Shown: one piece after another, positions 55,468 through 64,000 of the stretch
Numbering within the stretch: position 1 is the stretch's first letter
Layout: every line of letters starts with the position of its first letter
Assembly: GCF_016495405.1 (NCBI RefSeq)
Contig: NZ_CP044522.1
Coordinates: 3,953,638-4,017,637 of the forward strand
Source: Cobetia sp. cqz5-12
GTDB lineage: Bacteria; Pseudomonadota; Gammaproteobacteria; Pseudomonadales; Halomonadaceae
Length of the DNA stretch: 64,000 bases
Direction of reading: 5' to 3'
Made by a program: the position numbers and the translations under genes
The notes under the pieces: model-generated
What the model was told of the DNA's origin: nothing
What the model saw: the letters and a program-made list of their open reading frames with translations, nothing else
Databases searched by the model: none

Positions 55468-55505
55468 GCATACCCCTTGATCCCATTGGGAACAAGGGGG
55501 TATGC
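55468..55505 (-). promoter_or_regulatory. long hairpin in the leader of the alpha operon
   Basis: On the minus strand GCATACCCC-C-TTG ... CAA-GGGGTATGC forms about 16 pairs with one bulge, one mismatch and a three-base loop, 53 bases before rpsM. It is not followed by T. It lies between spc-operon rpmJ and alpha-operon rpsM, the place where E. coli has its S4-binding leader, so it may be a control element or attenuator. Confidence 0.5.
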
Positions 55506-55545
55506 CAGCACCCGAGCTTGTATTCAGCTAAGCGGGTCGAGGGAA

Positions 55546-55659
55546 TTAACCCTGACGCTGCTTGTGGCGGGGCTCAGTGCAGATGACCCGCACTGCGCCA
55601 CGACGCCGAATGATCTTGCAGTTACGGCAAATTTTCTTGACGGAAGCTCGAACTTTCAT
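55546..55659 (-). CDS. rpmJ: 50S ribosomal protein L36
   Basis: A 37-residue protein [19 protein letters not shown] followed by [18 protein letters not shown], the zinc-binding (C+) L36 with cysteines at residues 11, 14 and 27 and histidine 32. GGAGAGAACG precedes the ATG. It was missed by length-based gene calling. It follows secY, as in other gammaproteobacteria, as last gene of the spc operon. Confidence 0.98.
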   Translation of the reverse strand: MKVRASVKKICRNCKIIRRRGAVRVICTEPRHKQRQG

Positions 55660-55693
55660 CGTTCTCTCCAGTTTGCTAACAGGGGCTGCGCAA

Positions 55694-57028
55694 TCAGCGC
55701 ATCATGCCACCGCTGCCATAGCCTTTGAGGTTGGCCTTCTTCATCACCGACGCATACTGATTCGACATCAGATGCGACTGCACCTGGGCCATGAAGTCCA
55801 TGACCACCACGACCACGATGAGCAGAGAGGTGCCGCCGAAATAGAACGGAACCTGCCATGCAACAACGAGGAATTGAGGCATCAGGGAGACTAGGGTGAT
55901 GTAGAGGGCGCCGAACAGCGTCAGGCGAGTCATCACCTTATCGATGTAACGGGCGGTCTGTTCGCCTGGGCGAATACCCGGCAGAAACGCTCCTGACTTC
56001 TTGAGGTTGTCAGCAACATCCTTCGGATTGAAGACCAGCGCCGTGTAGAAGAAGCAGAAGAATACTACAGCGGCAGCGAAAAGCAAGATATACAGTGGCT
56101 GACCCGGCCCGAGAGCCTGAGATGCCGTCTGCAACCATTGCATGCTTTCACTCTGGCCAAACCATTGACCCATCGACGCAGGGAACAGCAGGATGCTTGA
56201 CGCGAAGATCGGCGGGATGACCCCGGCCATGTTGACCTTCATCGGCAAGTAGCTGCTCTGACCTGCATACATCTTGTTGCCAACCTGACGGCGCGGATAG
56301 TTCACCGTGATGCGGCGTTGGCCGCGCTCGATGAACACCACGAAGGCAACGGTAATGACTGCGAGCAGCGTCAGCGCCAGCAGCGGAAGCACATTCCAGG
56401 CACCATCATTGCGCGCCAGTTCGAAAGACTGGCCGATGGCACTCGGCAGCCCGGCGACAATACCAGCAAAGATGATCAGTGAGATCCCGTTGCCGATACC
56501 CTTCTCGGTGATCTGCTCTCCCAGCCACATCAGGAATACTGCACCAGCCACGAACGTACTCACGGCGGTGAAGTAGAAGCTGAAGTCAGCGGAATAGGCG
56601 ACACCGTTTCCGACCAGTCCGACTGCCATGCCGATCGATTGGACCAGGGCCAGTACTACCGTGCCGTAGCGCGTGTACTGGCTGATCTTGCGACGGCCGG
56701 CCTCGCCTTCCTTTTTCAACTGCTCAAGCTGAGGCGAGACCACCGTCAGGAGCTGCATGATGATCGACGCGGATATGTAGGGCATGATGCCCAGCGCGAA
56801 GATACTCATTCGCTCCAGTGCACCACCGGAGAACATGTTGAACATGCTCAGGATGGTGCCCTGGTTTTCCCTGAACAAGGCAGCAAGCTGGTCAGGATTG
56901 ATACCGGGAACGGGGATGTGTGCACCGATTCGGTACACCACGATGGCGATGAACACGAAGCGCAAACGCGCCCAGAGTTCGCTCAACCCACTTCCCTGCA
57001 TCGCCGGTACGTTTCCTGACTTAGCCAT
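55694..57028 (-). CDS. secY: preprotein translocase subunit SecY
   Basis: A 444-residue channel protein with ten hydrophobic segments. [43 protein letters not shown] spans the first two helices after the plug; [26 protein letters not shown] lies in the C4/C5 cytoplasmic loop; [29 protein letters not shown] is in the last part. It forms the core channel with SecE and SecG. Gene order rplO-secY-rpmJ is standard. Confidence 0.99.
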   Translation of the reverse strand: MAKSGNVPAMQGSGLSELWARLRFVFIAIVVYRIGAHIPVPGINPDQLAALFRENQGTILSMFNMFSGGALERMSIFALGIMPYISASIIMQLLTVVSPQLEQLKKEGEAGRRKISQYTRYGTVVLALVQSIGMAVGLVGNGVAYSADFSFYFTAVSTFVAGAVFLMWLGEQITEKGIGNGISLIIFAGIVAGLPSAIGQSFELARNDGAWNVLPLLALTLLAVITVAFVVFIERGQRRITVNYPRRQVGNKMYAGQSSYLPMKVNMAGVIPPIFASSILLFPASMGQWFGQSESMQWLQTASQALGPGQPLYILLFAAAVVFFCFFYTALVFNPKDVADNLKKSGAFLPGIRPGEQTARYIDKVMTRLTLFGALYITLVSLMPQFLVVAWQVPFYFGGTSLLIVVVVVMDFMAQVQSHLMSNQYASVMKKANLKGYGSGGMMR

Positions 57029-57463
57029 TTAGTCCTCTACCTTGCCACCGGCAGCTTCGATCGCAGCACGGGCACCCTTGGTGACCTTAATGCCGCGAAC
57101 CGTGACTGCCTTGTCCAGTTCGCCGGAGAGCATGACCTTCGCGAACTTCGTGGAATCACGAAGCACGTTGGCCTTCTTCAGCGTTTCGAGGTCGACGATC
57201 TCGCCGTCTACCAGTGCCAGTTCGCTCAGGCGCACTTCTTCGGAAATCAGAGACTTCGCGGAAGTGAAACCAAACTTCGGCAGGCGACGCTGCATAGGCA
57301 TCTGACCGCCTTCGAAGCCCGGCTTGACGCTGCCACCGGAACGGGACTTCTGGCCCTTGTGGCCACGACCGCCGGTCTTACCAAGACCGGAGCCGATACC
57401 ACGACCGACACGCTTTGCAGCGTGCTTGGAGCCCGGGGCCGGACTCAGGGTATTCAATTTCAT
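57029..57463 (-). CDS. rplO: 50S ribosomal protein L15
   Basis: A 144-residue L15. [44 protein letters not shown] is the N-terminal family region; the rest contains [15 protein letters not shown] overlaps nothing; rpmD ends three bases upstream. Part of the spc operon. Confidence 0.99.
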   Translation of the reverse strand: MKLNTLSPAPGSKHAAKRVGRGIGSGLGKTGGRGHKGQKSRSGGSVKPGFEGGQMPMQRRLPKFGFTSAKSLISEEVRLSELALVDGEIVDLETLKKANVLRDSTKFAKVMLSGELDKAVTVRGIKVTKGARAAIEAAGGKVED

Positions 57464-57466
57464 GGA

Positions 57467-57649
57467 TTACTCTCCCTCAACACGGACAAGGTAGTGAACC
57501 TTGTTGATCATGCCGCGTACCGCGGGGGTGTCTTCCAGCTCGACAGTGTGACCGATGCGGCGCAGGCCAAGACCTTTCATAGTGGCCTTGTGCTTTTCGA
57601 GGACGCCGATGGTGCTGCGGATCTGGGTTACCGTGATCTTAGCTGCCAT
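57467..57649 (-). CDS. rpmD: 50S ribosomal protein L30
   Basis: A 60-residue L30: [20 protein letters not shown] and [29 protein letters not shown]. It lacks the eukaryotic extension. Starts six bases after rpsE. Confidence 0.98.
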   Translation of the reverse strand: MAAKITVTQIRSTIGVLEKHKATMKGLGLRRIGHTVELEDTPAVRGMINKVHYLVRVEGE

Positions 57650-57655
57650 GGTGCC

Positions 57656-58156
57656 TTACCCCGCAATCTTGTCGACAGACAGGCCACGCTTGGCGGCGAT
57701 GTCTTCCGGAGATTTCATGGCAGCGAGACCGTTGATGGTCGCGCGCACCACGTTGACCGGATTGGTGGAACCGTAGCACTTGGCCAGGACGTCATGGACG
57801 CCTGCCAGTTCGAGCACGGAACGCATCGCACCGCCGGCAATGATGCCGGTACCTTCGGACGCTGGCTGCATGTAGATCTTGGATGCGCCGTGACGAGCCT
57901 TCACCGGGTACTGCAGGGTGTGGCCCTTCAGGTCAACCTTGATCATGTTGCGACGAGCTTGGTCCATTGCCTTCTGGATCGCGACCGGCACTTCACGCGC
58001 CTTGCCACGGCCGAAGCCAACACGACCATTGCCGTCACCAACGACAGTCAGAGCGGTGAAACCGAAGATACGGCCGCCCTTGACTACCTTGGCGACGCGG
58101 TTGATCTGCACGAGCTTCTCTTGCAGGTCACCGCCCTTCTGTTCGATATTCGCCAT
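57656..58156 (-). CDS. rpsE: 30S ribosomal protein S5
   Basis: A 166-residue S5, involved in translational accuracy. [51 protein letters not shown] is the S5 dsRNA-binding domain; [31 protein letters not shown] is in the C-terminal part. Follows rplR by 11 bases. Confidence 0.99.
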   Translation of the reverse strand: MANIEQKGGDLQEKLVQINRVAKVVKGGRIFGFTALTVVGDGNGRVGFGRGKAREVPVAIQKAMDQARRNMIKVDLKGHTLQYPVKARHGASKIYMQPASEGTGIIAGGAMRSVLELAGVHDVLAKCYGSTNPVNVVRATINGLAAMKSPEDIAAKRGLSVDKIAG

Positions 58157-58167
58157 CGTAAAACCCT

Positions 58168-58518
58168 TTAGAATTCCAGGCCGCCTTCACGTGCGGCATC
58201 GGCCAGGGCCTTCACGCGACCGTGGTACTTGTACCCGGAGCGATCGAAAGCCACTTGCTTGATACCCGCTTCCTTCGCGCGCTCGGCAATCAGAGCACCC
58301 ACCTTGGCGGCGGAGTCCGAGTTACCGGTAGAACCTTCGCGCAGGCTCTTGTCGAGCGTGGATGCGGTGGCCAGGACCTGGCCGCCATCCGGCGAGATGA
58401 TCTGCGCGTAGATGTGACGCGGGGTGCGGTTCACGCACAGGCGAAACACGCCCAGCTCGCGGATTTTCGCACGAGCGCGGCGGGCACGACGGAGACGAGA
58501 TTCTTTCTTCGCGTTCAT
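58168..58518 (-). CDS. rplR: 50S ribosomal protein L18
   Basis: A 116-residue L18 that binds 5S r[46 protein letters not shown] and [28 protein letters not shown] are typical. Nine bases separate it from rplF. Confidence 0.98.
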   Translation of the reverse strand: MNAKKESRLRRARRARAKIRELGVFRLCVNRTPRHIYAQIISPDGGQVLATASTLDKSLREGSTGNSDSAAKVGALIAERAKEAGIKQVAFDRSGYKYHGRVKALADAAREGGLEF

Positions 58519-58527
58519 AACCCTGCC

Positions 58528-59058
58528 TTACTTCTTCTTGGCTTCTTTACGACGGACGACTTCGTCGCTGTACCGAATACCTTTGCCCTTGTAGGGCTCC
58601 GGCGGACGGAATGCGCGAATCTCTGCGGCGACCTGACCCAAAGCCTGCTTGTCAGCAGACGTGAGGACGATCTGAGTGTTCTTCGGCGTTTCAGCCGTAA
58701 CACTTGCCGGCAGTTCATAGTCGACCGGGTGTGAGAAGCCCAGTGTCAGGTTGATTGTCTGGCCTTTGGCCTGGGCACGATAACCCACACCATTGATTTC
58801 CAGAGACTTGGTGAAGCCTTCGGAAACACCAGACACCATGTTGTTGACCAGAGCACGAGTGGTACCAACCATTGCCCAGTTCTTGGCGGTCTCGGACGGA
58901 GCGAAGGTCATCTGACCTTCTTCCATAGAGATGACCACGTCCTGGTGGACGGTCAGTTCCAGCTGGCCTTTGCTGCCCTTCACGGTCAGCTTGTCGCCGT
59001 CGAGCTTTGCCTCGACGCCGTTCGGCAATTTAACCGGATACTTGGCTACGCGGGACAT
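58528..59058 (-). CDS. rplF: 50S ribosomal protein L6
   Basis: A 176-residue L6 near the tRNA exit region. [33 protein letters not shown] and [43 protein letters not shown] are the two halves. In the spc operon after rpsH. Confidence 0.99.
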   Translation of the reverse strand: MSRVAKYPVKLPNGVEAKLDGDKLTVKGSKGQLELTVHQDVVISMEEGQMTFAPSETAKNWAMVGTTRALVNNMVSGVSEGFTKSLEINGVGYRAQAKGQTINLTLGFSHPVDYELPASVTAETPKNTQIVLTSADKQALGQVAAEIRAFRPPEPYKGKGIRYSDEVVRRKEAKKK

Positions 59059-59067
59059 TCCAAACTC

Positions 59068-59460
59068 CTAGAATACGGTGCAGAGGACTTCGCCGCCGAC
59101 ACCAGCTTGACGGGCCGCACGATCGGTCATCACGCCCCGGGAGGTGGAAACGATCGCAATACCCAGGCCATCTGCGACTTTCGGAAGCTCACCCTTGCCT
59201 TTGTACTGGCGCAGGGACGGCTTGGAAATACGCTTGATGCTCTCGATAACCGACTTGCCTTCGAAGTACTTGAGGGTCACGGTCAGTTCCGGCTTGGCGC
59301 CTTCTGCGACGGCAAACTCGGAAATATAACCCTCTTCCTTCAATACGCGGGCCACTTCAACCTTGAGCTTGGAAGACGGCATGGTAACCGTCTCCTTGGT
59401 GGCCATCTGCGCATTGCGGATACGAGTGAACATATCCGCCAGAGTGTCTTGCATGCTCAT
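59068..59460 (-). CDS. rpsH: 30S ribosomal protein S8
   Basis: A 130-residue S8, the translational repressor of the spc operon in E. coli. [33 protein letters not shown] and [54 protein letters not shown] second in-frame ATG at the third codon could also serve. Confidence 0.98.
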   Translation of the reverse strand: MSMQDTLADMFTRIRNAQMATKETVTMPSSKLKVEVARVLKEEGYISEFAVAEGAKPELTVTLKYFEGKSVIESIKRISKPSLRQYKGKGELPKVADGLGIAIVSTSRGVMTDRAARQAGVGGEVLCTVF

Positions 59461-59492
59461 TTACGTTGCGCTCCTGAATTCTTGCAGTGGTG

Positions 59493-59798
59493 TTACCAGC
59501 TGGACTTGGTCAGACCAGGCACGTCACCACGCATAGCGGCTTCACGCAGCTTGTTGCGGCTCAGGCCGAACTTGTTGTAGTAGCCGTGCGGACGGCCAGT
59601 GATACGGCAGCGGTTACGCTGACGGACCGGGCTGGCATCACGCGGCAGCTGCTGCAGCTTCAGCTGTGCGTCGAAGCGCTCTTCTTCAGAAGCGTTGACG
59701 TCGTTGATGATGGTCTTCAGTGCGTCGCGTTTGGCGGCGTACTTAGCGACCAGCTTGGTGCGCTTGAGCTCGCGCTCAACCATGCTTTTCTTTGCCAT
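59493..59798 (-). CDS. rpsN: 30S ribosomal protein S14 (zinc-free form)
   Basis: A 101-residue S14 of the long, zinc-independent (C-) type. [27 protein letters not shown] and [41 protein letters not shown]; it lacks the CxxC pairs of the zinc form. The isolated Cys in NRCRITG is normal for this type. Confidence 0.98.
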   Translation of the reverse strand: MAKKSMVERELKRTKLVAKYAAKRDALKTIINDVNASEEERFDAQLKLQQLPRDASPVRQRNRCRITGRPHGYYNKFGLSRNKLREAAMRGDVPGLTKSSW

Positions 59799-59807
59799 GA
59801 TCCACCC

Positions 59808-60347
59808 TTATTTCTTGAACGGGAAGTTCAGCGCGCCCAGCAACGCACGACCTTCATCATCGGTGTTGGCGCTAGTGGTGATGGTGATGTCCAGACCACG
59901 AATCCGGTCGATCTTATCATACTCGATCTCCGGGAAGATGATCTGCTCACGCACACCCATGGAGTAGTTTCCACGGCCATCGAAGGACTTCGGGTTCAGA
60001 CCACGGAAGTCACGAACGCGCGGGATAGCCACGTTCACGAGACGGTCCAGGAAGTCCCACATACGATCGCTGCGCAGGGTCACCTTAACACCGATCGGCC
60101 ATCCTTCGCGGACCTTGAAGCCAGCGATGGACTTGCGTGCCTTGGTGACGATGGGCTTCTGACCAGAAAGCATCTGGAGATCGGCAAACGCGTTGTCGAT
60201 CAGCTTCTTGTCAGCGGTGGCTTCACCGATACCCATGTTCAGGGTCACCTTGGTGATGCGGGGAACCTGCATCACATTGGCGTAGCCGAACTGCTCTTTA
60301 AGCTGGGCGGCCACTTCGTTCTGATAACGTTCTTTCAAGTTCGCCAT
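59808..60347 (-). CDS. rplE: 50S ribosomal protein L5
   Basis: A 179-residue L5 that binds 5S r[44 protein letters not shown] at the N-terminus and [40 protein letters not shown] at the end are characteristic. In E. coli the S8 repressor binds near this start; not tested here. Confidence 0.98.
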   Translation of the reverse strand: MANLKERYQNEVAAQLKEQFGYANVMQVPRITKVTLNMGIGEATADKKLIDNAFADLQMLSGQKPIVTKARKSIAGFKVREGWPIGVKVTLRSDRMWDFLDRLVNVAIPRVRDFRGLNPKSFDGRGNYSMGVREQIIFPEIEYDKIDRIRGLDITITTSANTDDEGRALLGALNFPFKK

Positions 60348-60364
60348 GTTGTACCCGACTCGCG

Positions 60365-60682
60365 TTAGGCGTCGATCAGCTTCTGAGTCGACTTAAAGAT
60401 GCGTACCTTAGTACCGTCTTCCTGTACCTGGATTCCGACACGATCCGCCTTGCCGGTCTCCTGGTTGAAGATGGCCACGTTGGACGCGTGAATCGGAGCC
60501 TCGCGCTCGACGATACCCCCCTGGGTGCCCAGCATCGGGTTGGGCTTGGTGTGACGCTTGATCATATTCACACCGGACACGAGCAGACGCTCACCTTTCA
60601 GCACCTTGCTGATGGTACCGCGCTTGCCCTTGTCCTTCCCGGCGATGACGATGACTTCATCGTCACGTTTGATCTTTTGCAT
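60365..60682 (-). CDS. rplX: 50S ribosomal protein L24
   Basis: A 105-residue L24 with the KOW domain: [28 protein letters not shown] and [39 protein letters not shown]. Starts the first steps of 50S assembly. Confidence 0.98.
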   Translation of the reverse strand: MQKIKRDDEVIVIAGKDKGKRGTISKVLKGERLLVSGVNMIKRHTKPNPMLGTQGGIVEREAPIHASNVAIFNQETGKADRVGIQVQEDGTKVRIFKSTQKLIDA

Positions 60683-60697
60683 ATCCGCTTCCGCTCC

Positions 60698-61069
60698 TTA
60701 CAGCACTTCGGGCGCCAGGGAAATGATCTTCATGAACTTCTCACTGCGAAGTTCACGGGTAACCGGGCCGAAGATACGGGTACCGATCGGCTGTTCGTTG
60801 GTGTTGTTCAACAGAACGGCCGCATTACCGTCGAAGCGGATCACGGAACCGTCATTACGACGGACACCGGCTTTGGTACGAACGACCACTGCCTTCATGA
60901 CCTGGCCTTTCTTGACCTTGCCACGCGGGATAGCTTCTTTGACGGTGACCTTGATGATGTCTCCAACACGAGCGTAACGGCGGTGTGAACCACCCAGCAC
61001 CTTGATGCATTGCACCCGGCGCGCGCCACTGTTGTCGGCGACATCCAGCATTGTCTGAGTCTGAATCAT
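60698..61069 (-). CDS. rplN: 50S ribosomal protein L14
   Basis: A 123-residue L14: [56 protein letters not shown], close to the E. coli protein. First gene of the spc operon, 50 bases after rpsQ. Confidence 0.98.
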   Translation of the reverse strand: MIQTQTMLDVADNSGARRVQCIKVLGGSHRRYARVGDIIKVTVKEAIPRGKVKKGQVMKAVVVRTKAGVRRNDGSVIRFDGNAAVLLNNTNEQPIGTRIFGPVTRELRSEKFMKIISLAPEVL

Positions 61070-61119
61070 CGGTTTTCTCCAAACCTAATCTGACTGCCTG
61101 GTGGGAACTGGCCTAGGGA

Positions 61120-61380
61120 TCAACCCTTGGCCTGTTCAACCACCTCGACCAGGGTCCAGGCTTTCTTCTTGGACAGCGGACGAGTCTCGGCGATAGAGAC
61201 GGTGTCACCGATCCGAGCCTGATTCGCCTCATCATGGGCGTGCAGCTTGGTGGAGCGTCTCAGGTACTTGCCATAGATCGGGTGACGCTCACGGCGCTCG
61301 ACCATGACAACGATGGATTTTTCCATCTTGTCACTCACCACCTTGCCGGTGAGTGTGCGTGCTTTAGTTTCTTCGGCCAT
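61120..61380 (-). CDS. rpsQ: 30S ribosomal protein S17
   Basis: An 86-residue S17: [43 protein letters not shown]. The start at 61380 overlaps the rpmC end region; a longer reading frame extends further but has no family support. Last gene of the S10 operon. Confidence 0.97.
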   Translation of the reverse strand: MAEETKARTLTGKVVSDKMEKSIVVMVERRERHPIYGKYLRRSTKLHAHDEANQARIGDTVSIAETRPLSKKKAWTLVEVVEQAKG

Positions 61381-61381
61381 T

Positions 61382-61573
61382 TTACTCACCTGACTTCTGG
61401 TTGAGCACAGTCTTAACCTGAGCAATTTGGCGACGAGTCTGCTTGAGCAGGTGAACCTGGCTCAGCTGGCCTGTTGCCTTCTGCATGCGCAGATTGAATT
61501 GCTCACGCAGCAGTTCGAACAACTGCTCCTGGAGCGCCTCGACTGACTTTTCACGGAGTTCTTGGGCTTTCAT
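61382..61573 (-). CDS. rpmC: 50S ribosomal protein L29
   Basis: A 63-residue L29 ([18 protein letters not shown] ... [11 protein letters not shown] type). ATG at 61573 overlaps the rplP stop codon as TGATG; a GTG just upstream (61576) is a weaker candidate. Located in the S10 operon between rplP and rpsQ. Confidence 0.97.
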   Translation of the reverse strand: MKAQELREKSVEALQEQLFELLREQFNLRMQKATGQLSQVHLLKQTRRQIAQVKTVLNQKSGE

Positions 61574-61986
61574 CACATCACCGTCCGCTTAACAAAGGTG
61601 GTGGAGATCGGCATCTTCATAGCGGCCAGGCTAAATGCTTCACGGGCCAGCTCTTCGGATACACCTTCGATCTCGTAGAGGACCTTGCCGGGCTGGATCT
61701 GAGCGACCCAGTACTCGACAGAACCCTTACCTTTACCCATACGAACTTCCAACGGCTTGTTGGAGATCGGCTTGTCTGGGAAGACACGGATCCAGATCTT
61801 ACCGCCACGCTTGACGTGACGGGTGATGGCACGACGGCCAGCTTCGATCTGACGAGCGGTGATACGACCACGGCCGGTGGCTTTCAGGCCAAACTCACCA
61901 AAGCTTACCTTGCTTCCGCGATGCGCCAGGCCACGGTTGCGACCTTTCTGCATCTTGCGGAATTTCATACGCTTGGGCTGTAACAT
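61573..61986 (-). CDS. rplP: 50S ribosomal protein L16
   Basis: A 137-residue L16 near the A site: [106 protein letters not shown]. The gene ends coupled to rpmC. Confidence 0.98.
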   Translation of the reverse strand: MLQPKRMKFRKMQKGRNRGLAHRGSKVSFGEFGLKATGRGRITARQIEAGRRAITRHVKRGGKIWIRVFPDKPISNKPLEVRMGKGKGSVEYWVAQIQPGKVLYEIEGVSEELAREAFSLAAMKMPISTTFVKRTVM

Positions 61987-61997
61987 CGATTACCCCC

Positions 61998-62690
61998 TTA
62001 CTTGCCTTTCTTCTTGGGTGCGGACGCGGGCTGCTTCGCCTTGGCTCGCACCTCTTCGATGCCACCGAGGATCTCGCCTTTGAAGATCCAGACCTTGACA
62101 CCAATGATGCCGTAGGTGGTGTGAGCTTCGAAGGTGGAGTAATCAATGTCAGCACGCAGGGTGTGAAGCGGAACGCGGCCTTCGCGGTACCATTCGGTAC
62201 GGGCGATTTCGGCACCGCCGAGACGACCAGAGAGCTGAATCTTGATGCCCTTGGCGCCCAGACGCATTGCGTTCTGCACAGCACGCTTCATCGCACGACG
62301 GAACATGACACGACGCTCGAGCTGACCTGCCACATTGGCAGCAACCAGCTTGGCATCGAGTTCCGGCTTGCGAATCTCCTCGATGTTGATGTGGACGGGA
62401 ACGCCCATCATCTCGGAAACTTCACGACGAAGGCGGTCGACATCTTCACCTTTCTTACCGATCACGATACCCGGACGGGCGGTGTGAATGGTAATACGGG
62501 CGTTGTTTGCCGGACGCTCGATGCTGATGCGGCTCACGGAAGCGCTTTTCAGACGCTCTTCCAGGAATCCACGCACCTGCAGATCGTTGTTCAGTTTGTC
62601 GGCATAGGTAGCGCCTTCGGCGTACCAGACAGAGGTATGATCCTTGACAATACCCAGTCGGAAACCTGTCGGATTAACTTTCTGACCCAT
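61998..62690 (-). CDS. rpsC: 30S ribosomal protein S3
   Basis: A 230-residue S3, part of the mRNA entry helicase. [26 protein letters not shown] and [43 protein letters not shown] (KH domain); the tail is KKKGK. In the S10 operon. Confidence 0.99.
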   Translation of the reverse strand: MGQKVNPTGFRLGIVKDHTSVWYAEGATYADKLNNDLQVRGFLEERLKSASVSRISIERPANNARITIHTARPGIVIGKKGEDVDRLRREVSEMMGVPVHINIEEIRKPELDAKLVAANVAGQLERRVMFRRAMKRAVQNAMRLGAKGIKIQLSGRLGGAEIARTEWYREGRVPLHTLRADIDYSTFEAHTTYGIIGVKVWIFKGEILGGIEEVRAKAKQPASAPKKKGK

Positions 62691-62700
62691 TGGTCGTCTC

Positions 62701-63033
62701 CTACTTCTCGGCTACCTTGACGGTGATATGACAAGTGCGCTTCAAGATACGATCCGCACGGCCTTTGGCACGTGGCTGGATGCGCTTGAGCGTCATGCCC
62801 TCGTCGACACAGATAGTCGAGACGCGAAGCTCGTCAATGTCCATGCCGTTGTTTTCTTCCGCATTCGCGATCGCGGACTGCAGAACCTTGCGAACAATCT
62901 TCGCGGCCTTCTTCGGTGAGAAAGCGAGCAGATTCAGCGCCTCGGCGACCGGCTTACCGCGCACCTGGTCAGCCACCAAACGGGCCTTCTGGGCGGATAA
63001 ACGAGCGCCGCGCAGCTTAGCAGCTACTTCCAT
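62701..63033 (-). CDS. rplV: 50S ribosomal protein L22
   Basis: A 110-residue L22 lining the exit tunnel: [42 protein letters not shown] and [26 protein letters not shown]. Between rpsS and rpsC. Confidence 0.98.
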   Translation of the reverse strand: MEVAAKLRGARLSAQKARLVADQVRGKPVAEALNLLAFSPKKAAKIVRKVLQSAIANAEENNGMDIDELRVSTICVDEGMTLKRIQPRAKGRADRILKRTCHITVKVAEK

Positions 63034-63052
63034 CTCTTAAATCCTCTCTGGC

Positions 63053-63328
63053 TTACCGTTTGGCTTTTTTATCTGCAGCGTGCCCGCGGTATGTGCGGGT
63101 GGCAGCAAACTCGCCGAGCTTGTGACCGACCATTTCCTCAGAAACGAGAACCGGGACATGCTGGCGACCGTTATGGACGGCAATGGTGAGCCCGACCATG
63201 TTCGGCAGGATCATGGAACGACGCGACCAAGTCTTGATCGGTTTGCGGTCGTTCTTTTCCACTGCTGTCTCAACCTTCTTCAGCAGATGAAGGTCAATAA
63301 AAGGACCTTTCTTCAGTGAACGTGGCAC
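63053..63328 (-). CDS. rpsS: 30S ribosomal protein S19
   Basis: A 91-residue S19: [90 protein letters not shown]. The start codon is GTG, eight bases after GAGGGG. In the S10 operon after rplB. Confidence 0.98.
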   Translation of the reverse strand: MPRSLKKGPFIDLHLLKKVETAVEKNDRKPIKTWSRRSMILPNMVGLTIAVHNGRQHVPVLVSEEMVGHKLGEFAATRTYRGHAADKKAKR

Positions 63329-63350
63329 AGCCGTTACCCCTCAATATCTG

Positions 63351-64000
63351 TTACTTGGCCTTGCGGCGACGGACGATAAGCTTATCGGTGCGCTTGTTCT
63401 TGCGAGTCTTGTGACCCTTGGTCGGGACGCCCCACGGGCTGACCGGGTGACGGCCACCAGAGGTACGACCTTCACCACCACCATGCGGGTGATCGACCGG
63501 GTTCATCGCGACACCGCGAACAGTCGGGCGCACGCCTCTCCAACGCTTAGCACCGGCCTTGCCCAGTTGACGGAGGCTGTGCTCGGAGTTGCCCACTTCG
63601 CCGAGAGTTGCACGGCATTCGGACAGCACCTTACGCATCTCGCCAGAGCGCAGACGCAGCGTGGTGTAGTTACCGTCACGTGCCACGACCTGGGCACTGG
63701 TACCTGCACTACGAGCGATCTGGGCGCCCTTGCCTGGCTTCAGCTCTACACAGTGAACGGTGGAACCCACCGGAACATTGCGCAGCGGCAGAGCGTTGCC
63801 TTTCTTGATCGGTGCGTTAACACCAGACTCGAGACGATCGCCAGCAGAGACACCTTTCGGTGCAATGATGTAGCGACGTTCGCCGTCAAGGTACTTCACC
63901 AGCGCGATGTTCGCGCTACGGTTCGGATCGTACTCCAGACGCTCAACGATGGCCGGAATGCCATCCTTGTTGCGCTTGAAATCGACCAGACGGTAATGGT
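63351..64000 (-). CDS. rplB: 50S ribosomal protein L2, 5' end outside the window
   Basis: The C-terminal 216 codons of L2, a peptidyl transferase protein. Reading continues through the window edge; the segment begins [44 protein letters not shown] and ends in the conserved [35 protein letters not shown]. Stop is TAA at 63351-63353. Confidence 0.98.
   Translation of the reverse strand, partial: HYRLVDFKRNKDGIPAIVERLEYDPNRSANIALVKYLDGERRYIIAPKGVSAGDRLESGVNAPIKKGNALPLRNVPVGSTVHCVELKPGKGAQIARSAGTSAQVVARDGNYTTLRLRSGEMRKVLSECRATLGEVGNSEHSLRQLGKAGAKRWRGVRPTVRGVAMNPVDHPHGGGEGRTSGGRHPVSPWGVPTKGHKTRKNKRTDKLIVRRRKAK

Overview
The window reads as a stretch of chromosome from a GC-rich gammaproteobacterium. 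Gene order and protein types fit the Halomonadaceae (Halomonas or Cobetia type) best: the run from ispB through rplU-rpmA-obg-proB-rpsT-murJ-ribF-ileS-lspA-fkpB-ispH into a type IV minor-pilin cluster is the order I recall from Pseudomonas aeruginosa, and the uvrA / MFS / ssb block next to the ribosomal alpha operon is also shared with pseudomonads. The genus is an inference; no 16S rRNA or other species marker lies in the window. Almost every base is accounted for by housekeeping genes, and I see no insertion sequence, prophage, CRISPR array or integron.

Layout. 1-8062 (minus strand): a type IV pilus minor-pilin operon, PilE-like pilin - FimT/FimU - PilV - PilW - PilX - PilY1 - PilY2 - PilE, closed by a terminator at about 335-367, with one more prepilin gene running off the left edge. 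8231-14460 (minus): ribF-ileS-lspA-fkpB-ispH operon with its own promoter and terminator. 14540-20306 (minus): murJ, rpsT, proB, obg, rpmA, rplU. 20455-27358 (plus): ispB, tRNA-Pro(CGG), a small lipoprotein, a TlpA-type thioredoxin, rapA and rluA, with a two-helix membrane protein on the minus strand. 27379-38357: a TIGR01777 epimerase facing a flavoprotein, a CbiX-like protein, a MerR regulator, photolyase, an NTF2-like protein, a short-chain dehydrogenase, an FAD oxidoreductase, DUF1365, cyclopropane fatty acid synthase and DUF2878. 38363-46632: a PAS-GGDEF-EAL protein, fabA-fabB, plsC with an RmlD-like protein, and an MHYT-PAS-GGDEF-EAL protein. 46986-52322: ssb, a YajR-like MFS transporter and the divergent uvrA. 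52447-64000 (minus): alpha operon (rplQ-rpoA-rpsD-rpsK-rpsM), complete spc operon (rpmJ-secY ... rplN) and the end of the S10 operon (rpsQ back to a partial rplB).

How the parts work together. The 30359-38357 block looks like a light- or singlet-oxygen-response module: a LitR/CarH-type MerR protein that lacks the cobalamin-binding histidines, DNA photolyase, and enzymes that alter membrane fatty acids. Two promoter regions, one before the merR gene and one in the divergent region at 28367, carry a pair of TGTACA-like hexamers spaced exactly 11 bp apart, the spacing of CarH operators. This candidate regulon is the most interesting point in the window. Two membrane-bound cyclic-di-GMP proteins and the pilus operon suggest surface-associated life. 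Several genes start with GTG or TTG (rpsT, fabA, rpsS, plsC, the RmlD-like gene, DUF1365), and start sites were corrected from shine-dalgarno spacing and family alignment from memory; none was checked by database search.
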